Assembly (NCBI RefSeq): GCF_000165795.1
Contig: NZ_CM001022.1
Span: 496,001 to 560,000 of the forward strand
Direction: 5' to 3'
Source: Aminomonas paucivorans DSM 12260
GTDB lineage: Bacteria > Synergistota > Synergistia > Synergistales > Synergistaceae
Length of the DNA stretch: 64,000 nt
The notes under the pieces are model-generated. The model ran no database searches and was not told where the DNA came from. It saw nothing but the letters and a program-made list of their open reading frames with translations. Of this stretch, positions 56,556 to 64,000 are shown one piece after another. Position 1 is the first letter of the stretch; every line of letters begins with the position of its first letter. The position numbers and the translations under genes were made by a program.

Positions 56556-57370
56556 CCTGCCCGGGACGGCGCCACGTGCTGGAGACCTTCACCGCCCCCG
56601 GCTCCTTCGGGGACGGGGAGGTGCTCATGAGCCGGTTCCATCCCGCAGGGGAGAGGTTGCCCCTGGTGGTGGTGTTCCACGGGGTGCACGGCTGTGCGGA
56701 TCCCTCCCCGGGGGAGAAGTACGGCGACCTGGGGCGGTTCCTGGCGGAGGAGGGCATTGGCTGCGTCCTGGCGGAGTCCAGCCGGAAGCGCCGGGATCGG
56801 AGGATCTTCGGGGACGACCGGGCGGGCTGGGCGGTGGCGGCCTTCGAGGGGAAGACCTTCCTCCAGGAGCTGGCGGACGCTGCCTCGGCCCTGGATCGGG
56901 TGTCCGCCCTGTGGCCCGCTAGCCCCCTGTGGATCTGGGGTTTCTCCCTGGGGGGGCTTCTGGGGATGCTTCTGGCAGGTCGGGCGGCGGGGCCCCTCCT
57001 GGGGCGGAAGGAGTTTTCCGTGCCCCACCTGCGGGGGCTGGTTCTCGCGGGAAGCGGGGACTCCCTCAAACAGGGGAGGGAGGACCAGACCCGGCTGCCC
57101 GTCCTGGACAGCCTGCCGGAGCAGCGGTGGCTCCACGAGGCGGCCCGGAACCTCTCGGGGATCCGCCTGGGGGCCTTCCGGGGGACCAAGGACGAGACCT
57201 TCACCCAAGGGGCCTGCCGCCGCCTGGTGGACCTGGCCCCCCTTCCCGAGCCGGATCGGTTCTACCAGGAGCTGGAGGGGGTGGACCACGCCTTCCGCAC
57301 CCTGAACGGGGAGCCCTCCCGACAGCCCCTCCGGGCCATGATCCGGCGTCTCCTGCCCTGGTGGACCTAG
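56552..57370 (+). CDS. Alpha/beta hydrolase (dienelactone hydrolase-like)
   Basis: 272 residues. Oxyanion-hole segment VVFHGVHGCAD near residue 36; nucleophile elbow GFSLGG near 130 with the catalytic Ser; acid and His candidates in GTKDETF near 212 and GVDHAFR near 246. The ATG overlaps the dehydrogenase stop (ATGA). No signal peptide. A serine esterase or thioesterase role is likely, substrate unknown. Confidence 0.85.
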   Translation: MTCPGRRHVLETFTAPGSFGDGEVLMSRFHPAGERLPLVVVFHGVHGCADPSPGEKYGDLGRFLAEEGIGCVLAESSRKRRDRRIFGDDRAGWAVAAFEGKTFLQELADAASALDRVSALWPASPLWIWGFSLGGLLGMLLAGRAAGPLLGRKEFSVPHLRGLVLAGSGDSLKQGREDQTRLPVLDSLPEQRWLHEAARNLSGIRLGAFRGTKDETFTQGACRRLVDLAPLPEPDRFYQELEGVDHAFRTLNGEPSRQPLRAMIRRLLPWWT

Positions 57371-57379
57371 AGGAGCCCC

Positions 57380-58111
57380 ATGTCCTTCTTCCGGAGGGAA
57401 CCGGACCCGGGGGCGGATGAGCGGTTCTTCGGCCGGGACCGTCAGGGTCTGGTGGAGATGGTGGTGCGCATGGGGGCCCTGGTCCGGGAGAACCTGGAGT
57501 CGGCGGTTCGGGGCCTGACGGAGCGGGACGAGGCGGCGGCTCTGGCCGGGGCCTCGGGGGACGACGGGGTGGACGAGATGGAGGTGCAGGTGGAGCAGGA
57601 GTGCCTGCGCCTTTTGGCCCTGCGCCAGCCCGTGCGGGAGGACCTCCGCTTCGTCTTCGCGGTGCTGCGCATCGTCAAGGATCTGGAGCGCATGGGGGAC
57701 GAGGCGGAAAACGTGGCGGAGGAAGCCCTGCGCCTCTTTCCCGAGCCCGCTCCCCTTCCCCTGGAGGGACCCTTGCGGCGCATGGGGGAACTCTGCTTCG
57801 AGATGGTGGACGATGCCCTGGACGCCCTGGTGCGGGGGGATGCCCCCCTGGCGGAGCGGGTGGTGCGGCGGGACGACGATGTGGACGCCCTGTGGTTTCA
57901 GGTAAGGGAGGACACGGTGCGCCTCCTCGGCACCTGCCCCCCGGAGGGGGAGTCGGGGGCCCGCCGGACCCTGACGGAGCTGTCCGCGGCCCGTCACCTG
58001 GAACGGGTGGGGGACCACGCCACCAACGTGGCGGAGCTGGCCTTCTTCGTCCTCACGGGGAAGCGCCTGAGGGAGGAGCGTCCTGCTCCGCCCCCGGCTC
58101 CGGAAGCCTAG
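57380..58111 (+). CDS. phoU: PhoU-family protein
   Basis: 243 residues, all-helical, with the duplicated PhoU three-helix bundle. The metal-binding E/D-x-x-x-D-type motifs are in IVKDLERMGDEAENVAEEAL near 94 and ARHLERVGDHATNVAEL near 206. It normally restrains phosphate uptake by the Pst transporter and PhoR, but no pst or pho genes are in view. It lies 9 bases after the hydrolase gene and overlaps gpt tail-to-tail by four bases. Confidence 0.92.
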   Translation: MSFFRREPDPGADERFFGRDRQGLVEMVVRMGALVRENLESAVRGLTERDEAAALAGASGDDGVDEMEVQVEQECLRLLALRQPVREDLRFVFAVLRIVKDLERMGDEAENVAEEALRLFPEPAPLPLEGPLRRMGELCFEMVDDALDALVRGDAPLAERVVRRDDDVDALWFQVREDTVRLLGTCPPEGESGARRTLTELSAARHLERVGDHATNVAELAFFVLTGKRLREERPAPPPAPEA

Positions 58112-58599
58112 CGGTCCTGGTCCACGATGGGGGTGCAGAAGGCGCAGGTGGAGTCCCAGGGGAAGAGGATCCAGGTGTCCTGGCTCACCTCGGTGATGTA
58201 GGAGTCCACCAGGGGACGCCCCTCGGGCTTGGCGTACACCGCGGCGAAGTGGGCCCGGGGGAAGAGATCCCGCACCACCTTGGCGGTTCTGCCCGTGTCC
58301 ACCAGGTCGTCCACGATGAGACAGTCCTCGTCCATGTCCTCCAGGTCCGGGCGCTTGAGGATGCTGGCCTCGCCCTGGGTGCGCAGGGTGTAGCTGGACA
58401 CGCACACCGTATCCACCAGGCGGATGTTCAGCTCCCGGGCGATGATGGCCGCGGGCACCAGGCCTCCCCGGGCCACCGCCAGGATGCGGGTCCAGGGACG
58501 CAGGTTCAGGAGGCGCCAGGCCAGGGCCCGGCAGTCTCGCTGGAGCTGGTCCCAGCTTACGGGGTAGGTCTTGTGGTAGCGGTCGGCGGCATCGGACAT
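58108..58599 (-). CDS. gpt: Xanthine-guanine phosphoribosyltransferase-like
   Basis: 163 residues, very similar in layout to E. coli Gpt: YPVSWDQLQRDCRALAWRL, ILAVARGGLVPAAIIARELN, VDTVCVSSY, and the PRPP loop CLIVDDLVDTGRTA near residue 88. KPEGRPLVDSYITEVSQDTW is the purine-recognition end. It salvages guanine and xanthine with PRPP. GGGAGG is nine bases before the ATG at 58599; the ATG at 58608 abuts it. Confidence 0.92.
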   Translation of the reverse strand: MSDAADRYHKTYPVSWDQLQRDCRALAWRLLNLRPWTRILAVARGGLVPAAIIARELNIRLVDTVCVSSYTLRTQGEASILKRPDLEDMDEDCLIVDDLVDTGRTAKVVRDLFPRAHFAAVYAKPEGRPLVDSYITEVSQDTWILFPWDSTCAFCTPIVDQDR

Positions 58600-58781
58600 G
58601 GATCTCATCCTCCCGGGGGTTTGAGTCTGACGACCCTACGAGGGTACGACGCCGAGGGCGGTTCGCGCAAGGCGAGGGGGGGAATGTCCGCCTGGCGGGG
58701 GAGAATTTCTCGGGAACTGAGGGAAAAAGTTGTGGTATTCTGGGCTCTGTCACCCAACCAACCTTGGAGGAGGCGGTTTTC

Positions 58782-59867
58782 GTGAAGCGGATTTCGTTCT
58801 GGGTCGCCCTGTGCCTGGGGCTCTCCCTCCTGTGCGGCGCGGCCTGGGCCCTGCCCGCGGTGGCGCCGAAGGACATCAAGTCGGGGTACGTCTACGTGGG
58901 GCCCGTGGGGGACGGCGGCTGGACCTACATGCACGACCTGGCCCGCAAGGCCATGGACAAGGCTTACCCCGGTCTCAAGTCCAGCTACGTGGAGTCCGTG
59001 CCCGAGGGACCCGACGCGGAGCGGGTCATGGAGACCTTCATCCGCAACGGTTCCAAGGTGATCTTCGCCACCTCCTTCGGGTTCATGGACCCGGTGCAGA
59101 ACGTGGCCAAGCGGCACCCCGACGTGATCTTCATGCACTGCTCCGGCTACAAGCGAGCCGCCAACGTGGGGACCTACTTCGGCCGCATGTACCAGGCCCG
59201 GTACCTCTCGGGGCTCGTGGCGGGGAAGATGACCAAGAGCAACACCATCGGCTACGTGGCCGCCTACCCCATCCCGGAGGTGATCCGGCACATCGACGCC
59301 TTCACCCTGGGGGTGCGGAAGGCCAACCCCAAGGCGAAGGTGAAGGTGGTGTGGATCTTCTCCTGGCATGATCCCGCCAAGGAGAAGGAGGCCACCAAGG
59401 CCCTGGTGGACGCCAAGTCCGACGTCATCGCCATGCACGCCGACACCGGCGCCGCCCCCCAGGCGGCGGAGGAGCTGGGGGTCTGGGTCATCGGCTACAA
59501 CAGCGACATGAGCCGCTACGCCCCCACCAAGTTCCTCACCTCCCCCATCTGGAACTGGAGCGTGGTGTACAAGCACGTCCTCGACGGGGTCACCAAGGGC
59601 ACCTGGAAGTCCGAGGACATCTGGTGGGGTATGGAGAAGGGGCTTGTGGACCTGGCCCCCTTCGGCAAGGGGGTTCCCCAGAGCGTGAAGGACCTGGTGG
59701 CCAAGGAGAAGGCCCAGATCGCTTCGGGCAAGCTGGACGTCTTCGCGGGCCCCATCAAGGACCAGAAGGGCAAGGTGGTGGTCCCGGCGGGCAAGTCCAT
59801 GAGCGACAAGGACCTCCTCTCCCTGACCTGGTTCGTGGAGGGCGTGGAAGGGGACGTGCCGAAGTAG
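58782..59867 (+). CDS. BMP/PnrA-family ABC transporter substrate-binding protein
   Basis: 361-residue exported binding protein of the basic membrane protein family, which usually binds nucleosides. Signal peptide to about residue 23 (ending AWA), then KSGYVYVGPVGDGGWTYMHD, IFATSFGFMDPVQNVAKRHP and IPEVIRHIDAFTLGVRKANP. No lipobox Cys at the cleavage site. GGAGGAGG precedes the GTG at 58782. No permease or ATPase genes follow, so its transporter partners lie elsewhere. The divergent gpt gene, also purine related, supports a nucleoside ligand. Confidence 0.92.
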   Translation: MKRISFWVALCLGLSLLCGAAWALPAVAPKDIKSGYVYVGPVGDGGWTYMHDLARKAMDKAYPGLKSSYVESVPEGPDAERVMETFIRNGSKVIFATSFGFMDPVQNVAKRHPDVIFMHCSGYKRAANVGTYFGRMYQARYLSGLVAGKMTKSNTIGYVAAYPIPEVIRHIDAFTLGVRKANPKAKVKVVWIFSWHDPAKEKEATKALVDAKSDVIAMHADTGAAPQAAEELGVWVIGYNSDMSRYAPTKFLTSPIWNWSVVYKHVLDGVTKGTWKSEDIWWGMEKGLVDLAPFGKGVPQSVKDLVAKEKAQIASGKLDVFAGPIKDQKGKVVVPAGKSMSDKDLLSLTWFVEGVEGDVPK

Positions 59868-59904
59868 GCGTCCGCCGCCCTTCGACGGGAAGCGCACCGA
59901 TCCA

Positions 59905-59940
59905 GAAGGCCCGCCCCCTTTCGGGAGCGGGCCTTCTTTC
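59905..59940 (+). terminator. Terminator after the BMP-type gene
   Basis: GAAGGCCCGC pairs with GCGGGCCTTC around a 12-base loop, then a T-rich tail (TTTC). It lies 37 bases past the stop. Confidence 0.75.
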
Positions 59941-59976
59941 GTGGAGCCCTCGGTTCAGCCGCCGAAGGAGGGGGAG

Positions 59977-60471
59977 CTACTTCTTCTCCTCGTAGGTCTT
60001 GATGATGGCGTAGATGGGGTCGAACAGGTCGTTGGGCACCGGGAAGCTCAGGTTGTACTGGACGATTTTCCAGGCCTTGCCGTCGTGCACCAGCACCCCC
60101 GTCCCCCGGGCCTCCCCGGCGGAGTGGGCCAGCCGCTCGTCGAACCAGGCGGTCTTCCCGTCGCCGCTGAAGAAGACGTGCCGCTCCGTGGGCTTGTAGG
60201 TCCAGCCCTTGCCCGTGTCGAAGCGCTTCTGCCCGTAGGGTTGGAACTCCTTCAGGGGCCACCGCTCGGTCTTGTCGGTGCCGAAGAAGACCGCGTCGGG
60301 GGCGAAGAGGGCGAAGTAGGCCTTCCCGTCCGCCTTGGAGGCGGCGAGGTGCAGCGCGTCCAGCACCTCCGCCACCGCCTTCTCCGGGTTGGCGGGGGCC
60401 GCCTGGGCGGGGACGCTTCCCAGGGCAAGGAGAAGACAGAGGAGAAGCAGGGAGAACCGAAAACGAGTCAT
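59977..60471 (-). CDS. Secreted NTF2-like (DUF4440/SnoaL-type) protein
   Basis: 164 residues. A signal peptide ends near residue 24 (AQA). The mature part has the DUF4440-like cone fold: VLDALHLAASKADGKAYFAL, then VFFGTDKTERWPL, AWFDERLAHSA and a final GKAWKIVQYNLSFPVPN. Function unknown; family members bind small hydrophobic ligands or act as subunits. ATG at 60471 has GGAG ten bases upstream. It converges on the BMP-type gene across a bidirectional hairpin. Confidence 0.85.
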   Translation of the reverse strand: MTRFRFSLLLLCLLLALGSVPAQAAPANPEKAVAEVLDALHLAASKADGKAYFALFAPDAVFFGTDKTERWPLKEFQPYGQKRFDTGKGWTYKPTERHVFFSGDGKTAWFDERLAHSAGEARGTGVLVHDGKAWKIVQYNLSFPVPNDLFDPIYAIIKTYEEKK

Positions 60472-60614
60472 GACGGCGTCACTCCTTTGTGGTGAAGAGA
60501 TGGTTGACGCGGGAAGACTAGCACGGAAGGGCATTCCGGGGATAGGGCAAAGGGGCGGGGGTTTCCCGGGTCCCGGACGCTTCCCGCGGGGTACCGGGGA
60601 AGGCCCTCCTCTGG

Positions 60615-60870
60615 TACCATGGTCCCGATTCCATCCCTCCCGCGAAGGAGATGCCCATGCGCCAGAACTAGACGGTCGACCTCCATGGATTGCGTCCGCT
60701 CCGGTCCCCCTGCGGGACCGCCATGGGGTGTCCCGTCTCCGCTCCTCCCGGGGCGGGCTGCATCGGCATTCCGGAACCATCCACCAGCCCAGATCGTTTT
60801 CTCCAGTCCCGGCTTCCCCGTGGGGGAAGGGAGCGGCTGCGGGCCCCGAATCGTTTCGGGAGGTGCCCTC
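60615..60870 (+). promoter_or_regulatory. Leader of the ABC-F gene with a four-codon uORF
   Basis: TACCAT (60615-60620) is a possible -10. A strong ribosome site AAGGAG precedes ATG CGC CAG AAC TAG (60657-60671), encoding Met-Arg-Gln-Asn. About 200 bases then hold hairpins GGTCCC/GGGACC (60709-60725) and CTTCCCC/GGGGAAG before the gene's own ribosome site. ABC-F genes are often induced by ribosome stalling on such leaders. No classic terminator is seen. The 60472-60614 part contains nothing recognisable. Confidence 0.4.
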
Positions 60871-62409
60871 ATGTCCCTTGCCTTTTCCCGCGTCTTTTTC
60901 CGCCACGAGGGGGCCGCGTCCCCCCTCTTCGAAGACCTGACCCTGGAGTTTCCCCCCCGTTGGACCGGCGTGGTGGGAGCCAACGGTTCCGGCAAGACCA
61001 CCCTGCTCCGCCTCGCCCAGGGGGAGCTGCTCCCCTCGTCGGGGAACGTGGCCTCCCCGGGAAGAAGACGGTTCTGTCCCCAGGGGGTCGCCCTCCCTCC
61101 GGTGGGGTGGGTCGATCTGCTCCGCTCTCCCCTCCCTCGCCCGGCCCGCCTTCGGGCCGAACTGGAGCTGGATCCCTCCTGGGCGGAGCGCTGGGAGACC
61201 CTGAGCCCGGGGGAGCGCAAGCGGGTCCAGATCGGCGTCGCCCTCCTGGAGGAGCCGGACCTTCTGCTCCTGGACGAGCCGACGAACCACCTGGATCGGC
61301 AGGCCCGGGATCTGCTGCTTCGCTCCCTGAGGCGTTTCGGGGGGGTGGGGCTCCTGGTGAGCCACGACCGGGAGCTGCTGGACGTCCTTGCGGTGCGCTG
61401 CCTTTTCCTGGACCCGCCCCGGGCGATTCTGCTGCCGGGCAACTACACCGCCGCCCTTCGGGTTCGGGAGGAGGGGCGCCGCGCCGCCCGGGAGGCCTAC
61501 GAGCGGGACCGACGGGAGCTGGTCCGCCTGGAAAAGGAACGGCGCAGGCGTCGGGAGGAGGCGGATCGGGCGGACCGGAAGCGGTCCAAGCGGGACTTGG
61601 CGCCTCGCGACTCCGACGGTCGGGAGCGCCTCGACCGGGCCCGGGTGACGGGACGGGACGGCCTGGCGGGGCGGCTGCTGCGGCAGATGGAAGGTCGCCT
61701 GGCCCAGCGGGAACGGGACCTGGAGGCTCGGGAGGTCCGCCGTCCCGAGATCCTGTCCTTTCGCCTGCCCGGTTCCCGCTCTTCCCGCAACCGCCTCCTG
61801 GATCTCCCGGGGGGAAAACTGTCCCTGGGGGGCGGGAGGTGGCTGCGCTTTCCGGACCTGCGGCTGGAGCCGGGGGATCGGGTGGCCCTGGCGGGGCCCA
61901 ACGGTTCCGGCAAATCCACCCTCCTGCGGCACCTTCTGCCCCTGCTGAACGTCCCCCCGGAGCGGGTGCTGTATCTTCCCCAGGAGCTGGAGGAACGGTC
62001 GACCCGGGAACTGGTCGAGGCCTTTCGCCGCCTGGACCCGAGGCGCCGCGGCCTTGCCGGGGCGGTGATGGCGGGGTTGGGTTCCTCCCCGGACGCTCTC
62101 CTCGCCGGCCCGTTTCCCAGCCCGGGGGAGCTGCGCAAGGGATTCCTGGCCCTGGGGGCCCTGGCGGATCCCCAGATCCTGGTACTGGACGAGCCCACGA
62201 ACCACCTGGACCTGCCCGCCACGCTCCTGCTGGAGCGGGCTCTTGCCCCTTTTCCCGGGGCCCTGATCCTGGTGAGCCACGACGAGGTCTTTCTCCGCAC
62301 CCTGACGACGAGGTGTTGGCATCTGTCCCGGGAGGAGGGTACGAGCCGCCTGGCGACGGAAGGCCCCGTCTCGGGGGGATCGGCTCAGAGAGAGGGAAAC
62401 GCGCCTTGA
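60871..62409 (+). CDS. ABC-F family ATPase
   Basis: 512-residue twin-ATPase without membrane segments. Domain 1: GANGSGKTT near residue 37, LSPGERKR near 112, LLLDEPTNHLD near 131. A charged linker rich in Arg and Glu (about 185-310) corresponds to the P-site tRNA interaction motif region. Domain 2: GPNGSGKST near 345, SPGELRKG near 417, LVLDEPTNHLD near 436. ABC-F proteins act on stalled ribosomes and include antibiotic-resistance factors. The linker is longer and more basic than in housekeeping EttA, so a resistance or specialised rescue role is possible. Confidence 0.92.
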   Translation: MSLAFSRVFFRHEGAASPLFEDLTLEFPPRWTGVVGANGSGKTTLLRLAQGELLPSSGNVASPGRRRFCPQGVALPPVGWVDLLRSPLPRPARLRAELELDPSWAERWETLSPGERKRVQIGVALLEEPDLLLLDEPTNHLDRQARDLLLRSLRRFGGVGLLVSHDRELLDVLAVRCLFLDPPRAILLPGNYTAALRVREEGRRAAREAYERDRRELVRLEKERRRRREEADRADRKRSKRDLAPRDSDGRERLDRARVTGRDGLAGRLLRQMEGRLAQRERDLEAREVRRPEILSFRLPGSRSSRNRLLDLPGGKLSLGGGRWLRFPDLRLEPGDRVALAGPNGSGKSTLLRHLLPLLNVPPERVLYLPQELEERSTRELVEAFRRLDPRRRGLAGAVMAGLGSSPDALLAGPFPSPGELRKGFLALGALADPQILVLDEPTNHLDLPATLLLERALAPFPGALILVSHDEVFLRTLTTRCWHLSREEGTSRLATEGPVSGGSAQREGNAP

Positions 62410-62498
62410 TCCTCCTCCCCCGAGGGCCGATACTACCAGAAGGACAAGGAAACCCCTTGTGCATCCTGCGGCGCGCCGCAATTTCCGGGAGGATCACC

Positions 62499-63449
62499 GT
62501 GAACCCTCTTCGACCGCTTCGCTCTCGCGTCCTCGTCGTCCTGGCATCGAGCCTGCTGGGGATCGCCCTGTGGGGGGCGGCCGCCCGGGCGGACGTGGTG
62601 GACCCCCAGGTGGGGCTCCGCTTCCGCCTCGCCACCCCCATCCACAACCTGTCCTACTTCAAGGTGTGGCCCAGCCGCTACGAGCCCGGGGACGCCCTTC
62701 CGGAGCATATGACCTTCTTCTTCCAGAACCTCCTCAAGGAGTCCCCTCTCATCACCGCCACCCTGGTGGACAAGGAACTGGGGGCGGGATGGCCCACCCA
62801 CGGCTTCACCCCCGACGACGTGGTGCTCAAGATCAACCTGGAGGACGCGGCCTTCACGAACCGCAACACCATGGGCTCCAAGATGACCGGCCGGGCCTTC
62901 GTGCGCATGACCGTCTACCGGGCCCTCACCAAGGACGTCCTCTTCACCACGGTGGTGAAGGGGCGGGAGACCCGCTGGAACCCGGAGTATCTGGACATCC
63001 TGGACAAACAGCCCGTGCTGTGGAAGGACTTCGAGCGCACCGTCTATTGGATGGCCATCCAGGACGCCCTGAGGCAGGCGGCGAACGAGCTGCTCCGGAA
63101 CTACACGGGCTACCGCATCCTGGGTCGCCTGACCGCGGTGGCCACCCCCGCGGAGGGTCTGGAGGGCACCTGGGACCGGCGGGCCAAGCGGTTCCACATC
63201 AACCTGGGGCGGGACGATTCCCTCAAGGTGGGGGACGTGCTGGCGGTGACCCGGGCGTCCGCAGCCCGCACCGTGGACGCGGAGGAGCCGGTGATGCTCT
63301 ACCCCCAGGTGGTGGGGAAGGTGAAGGTGGTGTTCCTCCAGGAGCGGGACGGGGTGGTGCAGGTGGTCTCGGAGCACAAACGGGCCCCCCTGGAGCCCGG
63401 AGACGCCCTCTCCGTGCCCATCCTGGCGCCCCGGAAGGGACAGCTTTGA
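62499..63449 (+). CDS. Secreted protein with FlgT-like C-terminal domain
   Basis: 316 residues. N-terminal signal peptide to about residue 31 (ARA). The middle has no recognised fold (SYFKVWPSRYEPGDALPEHM). The C-terminal 90 residues (NLGRDDSLKVGDVLAVTR, then YPQVVGKVKVVFLQERDG and LEPGDALSVPI) resemble the FlgT C-terminal/SH3-like domain found in envelope proteins. GTG at 62499 follows CGGGAGG. It lies 89 bases after the ABC-F gene and 133 before a TPR protein gene. Function unknown. Confidence 0.78.
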   Translation: MNPLRPLRSRVLVVLASSLLGIALWGAAARADVVDPQVGLRFRLATPIHNLSYFKVWPSRYEPGDALPEHMTFFFQNLLKESPLITATLVDKELGAGWPTHGFTPDDVVLKINLEDAAFTNRNTMGSKMTGRAFVRMTVYRALTKDVLFTTVVKGRETRWNPEYLDILDKQPVLWKDFERTVYWMAIQDALRQAANELLRNYTGYRILGRLTAVATPAEGLEGTWDRRAKRFHINLGRDDSLKVGDVLAVTRASAARTVDAEEPVMLYPQVVGKVKVVFLQERDGVVQVVSEHKRAPLEPGDALSVPILAPRKGQL

Positions 63450-63582
63450 CGAGGGAACCCTCCTCGGGGCACTGGACGAGCTTCCCCGCTGCAGGAACCC
63501 TGGAACGGATCTCCCCTCTCCGGGGGATCGGGAGAGACCCCGCCCTTTGCGGGGGAGAGGCAGGAGAAAGGGGCGGCATGGC

Positions 63583-64000
63583 ATGAAGAACTGGTTGCGA
63601 AAAACCCTCGCGGCGGCGCTGATCCTGGGGGTGGCGGCGGGGTTGGGAAGCCCCGACGACGCGGAGGCGGCGAAACGCAAAAAGAAGGTCGCCCCCAAGC
63701 CCGTTTCCAAGGTGGAGCAGGAAGTGGTGCGTCAGGCTTGGCGGGCGGGGCAGCAGATGGTGGAGGAAGGGCGCCTCAAGGGGGCGGTGGTCTACCTGCG
63801 GCAGTATCTGGCCCTGAAGCCCCGGTCCGTGGACGGCTGGTACTGGCTGGGCCGGGCCTTCGCCGCCCAGGGGGACTACGAACGGGCCCAGAACGCCTTC
63901 GGTCGGGCCGTGGCCATCGATCCGGAGTATCCCGCCCTGACGCCGGGCCGGCGGGACCTTTGGCTTCGCCCCATGGTGGTGCACTCCCCCTGGAAAGCCC
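63583..64000 (+). CDS. Secreted TPR-repeat protein (3' end beyond window)
   Basis: 139 residues visible. A signal peptide (KNWLRKTLAAALILGVAAG) is followed by a Lys-rich stretch (AAKRKKKVAPKP) and then at least two tetratricopeptide repeats: GRLKGAVVYLRQYLALKPRS and DYERAQNAFGRAVAIDPEYP. ATG at 63583 is preceded by AGGAGAAAGGGG; the ATG at 63578 is out of frame. Probably a periplasmic scaffold working with the upstream secreted protein. Confidence 0.85.
   Translation, partial: MKNWLRKTLAAALILGVAAGLGSPDDAEAAKRKKKVAPKPVSKVEQEVVRQAWRAGQQMVEEGRLKGAVVYLRQYLALKPRSVDGWYWLGRAFAAQGDYERAQNAFGRAVAIDPEYPALTPGRRDLWLRPMVVHSPWKA

Noticed and set aside
60690-62498. Open frame extending upstream of the secreted protein gene through the ABC-F gene
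   Set aside because: Gly/Pro/Arg-rich shadow of the ABC-F gene. The real start is the GTG at 62499 with a ribosome site and signal peptide.
1-64000. tRNA, rRNA, CRISPR arrays, prophage modules
   Set aside because: I found no tRNA T-arm/anticodon pattern outside the T-box, no rRNA blocks, no regularly spaced repeats, and no integrase or capsid genes. The ImmA/XRE pair and M15 peptidase alone do not make a prophage.

Overview
This 64 kb window is high-GC bacterial chromosome, densely coding, with many 4-base start/stop overlaps and frequent GTG/TTG starts. The gene mix suggests an anaerobic amino-acid fermenter, most likely a Synergistota member of the Aminomonas/Thermanaerovibrio type: LysW-dependent lysine synthesis behind a T-box, phosphate butyryltransferase plus butyrate kinase, ferritin with an Hrb-like flavoprotein, and several c-di-GMP enzymes. 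The phylum is an inference from gene content; there is no rRNA or tRNA gene to confirm it.

Layout. 1-4.3 kb (minus): a radical SAM/SPASM protein, then a FecCD-type permease, its ATPase and a substrate-binding protein cut by the window edge. 4.5-11.2 kb: a GNAT, a membrane diguanylate cyclase, a metallo-beta-lactamase protein, then a DapB-like, LiaI-like, aminotransferase and homoserine-dehydrogenase-like run. 11.4-12.7 kb: an IS5-family element upstream of a GGDEF-EAL protein. 15.6-16.3 kb: hicAB. 16.3-22.8 kb: mnmA and a divergent ThiF-like gene, a PAS-GGDEF protein, a DUF1847 protein, a C69 dipeptidase and an ImmA/XRE pair. 22.9-25.7 kb: a PaaK-like adenylating enzyme and a polytopic membrane protein. 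25.7-28.4 kb: a DUF1659-DUF2922-YvrJ-M15 peptidase operon split by an ISL3 element with a clear target duplication. 28.4-29.7 kb: a decayed stretch with MntA and a truncated HepT. 30.3-39.2 kb (minus): a complete Wsp-type chemosensory operon ending in a REC-PAS-GGDEF protein. 40.2-45.2 kb: a CpxRA-like two-component pair, Sir2, ferritin, a flavin reductase and a TIGR02757 protein.

45.1-51.6 kb is the metabolic centre: a strong promoter, a T-box whose proposed specifier is AAG (Lys), then lysW-lysX, a putative second attenuator, a citrate-synthase/citryl-CoA-lyase-like gene, and lysY-lysZ-lysJ-lysK, nearly all overlapping. 51.6-58.6 kb: an ECF S component and a CaiB family CoA-transferase (minus), facing ptb-buk, a 2-hydroxyacid dehydrogenase, a hydrolase, phoU and gpt. 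58.8-64 kb: a BMP-type binding protein, a secreted NTF2-like protein, an ABC-F protein with a short uORF in its leader, a secreted protein and a partial TPR protein.

Two themes stand out. Four c-di-GMP enzymes lie within 31.7 kb, one being the output of the Wsp-like pathway. The lysine operon carries two layers of transcriptional control and an unexpected citrate-synthase-fold gene embedded between lysX and lysY.
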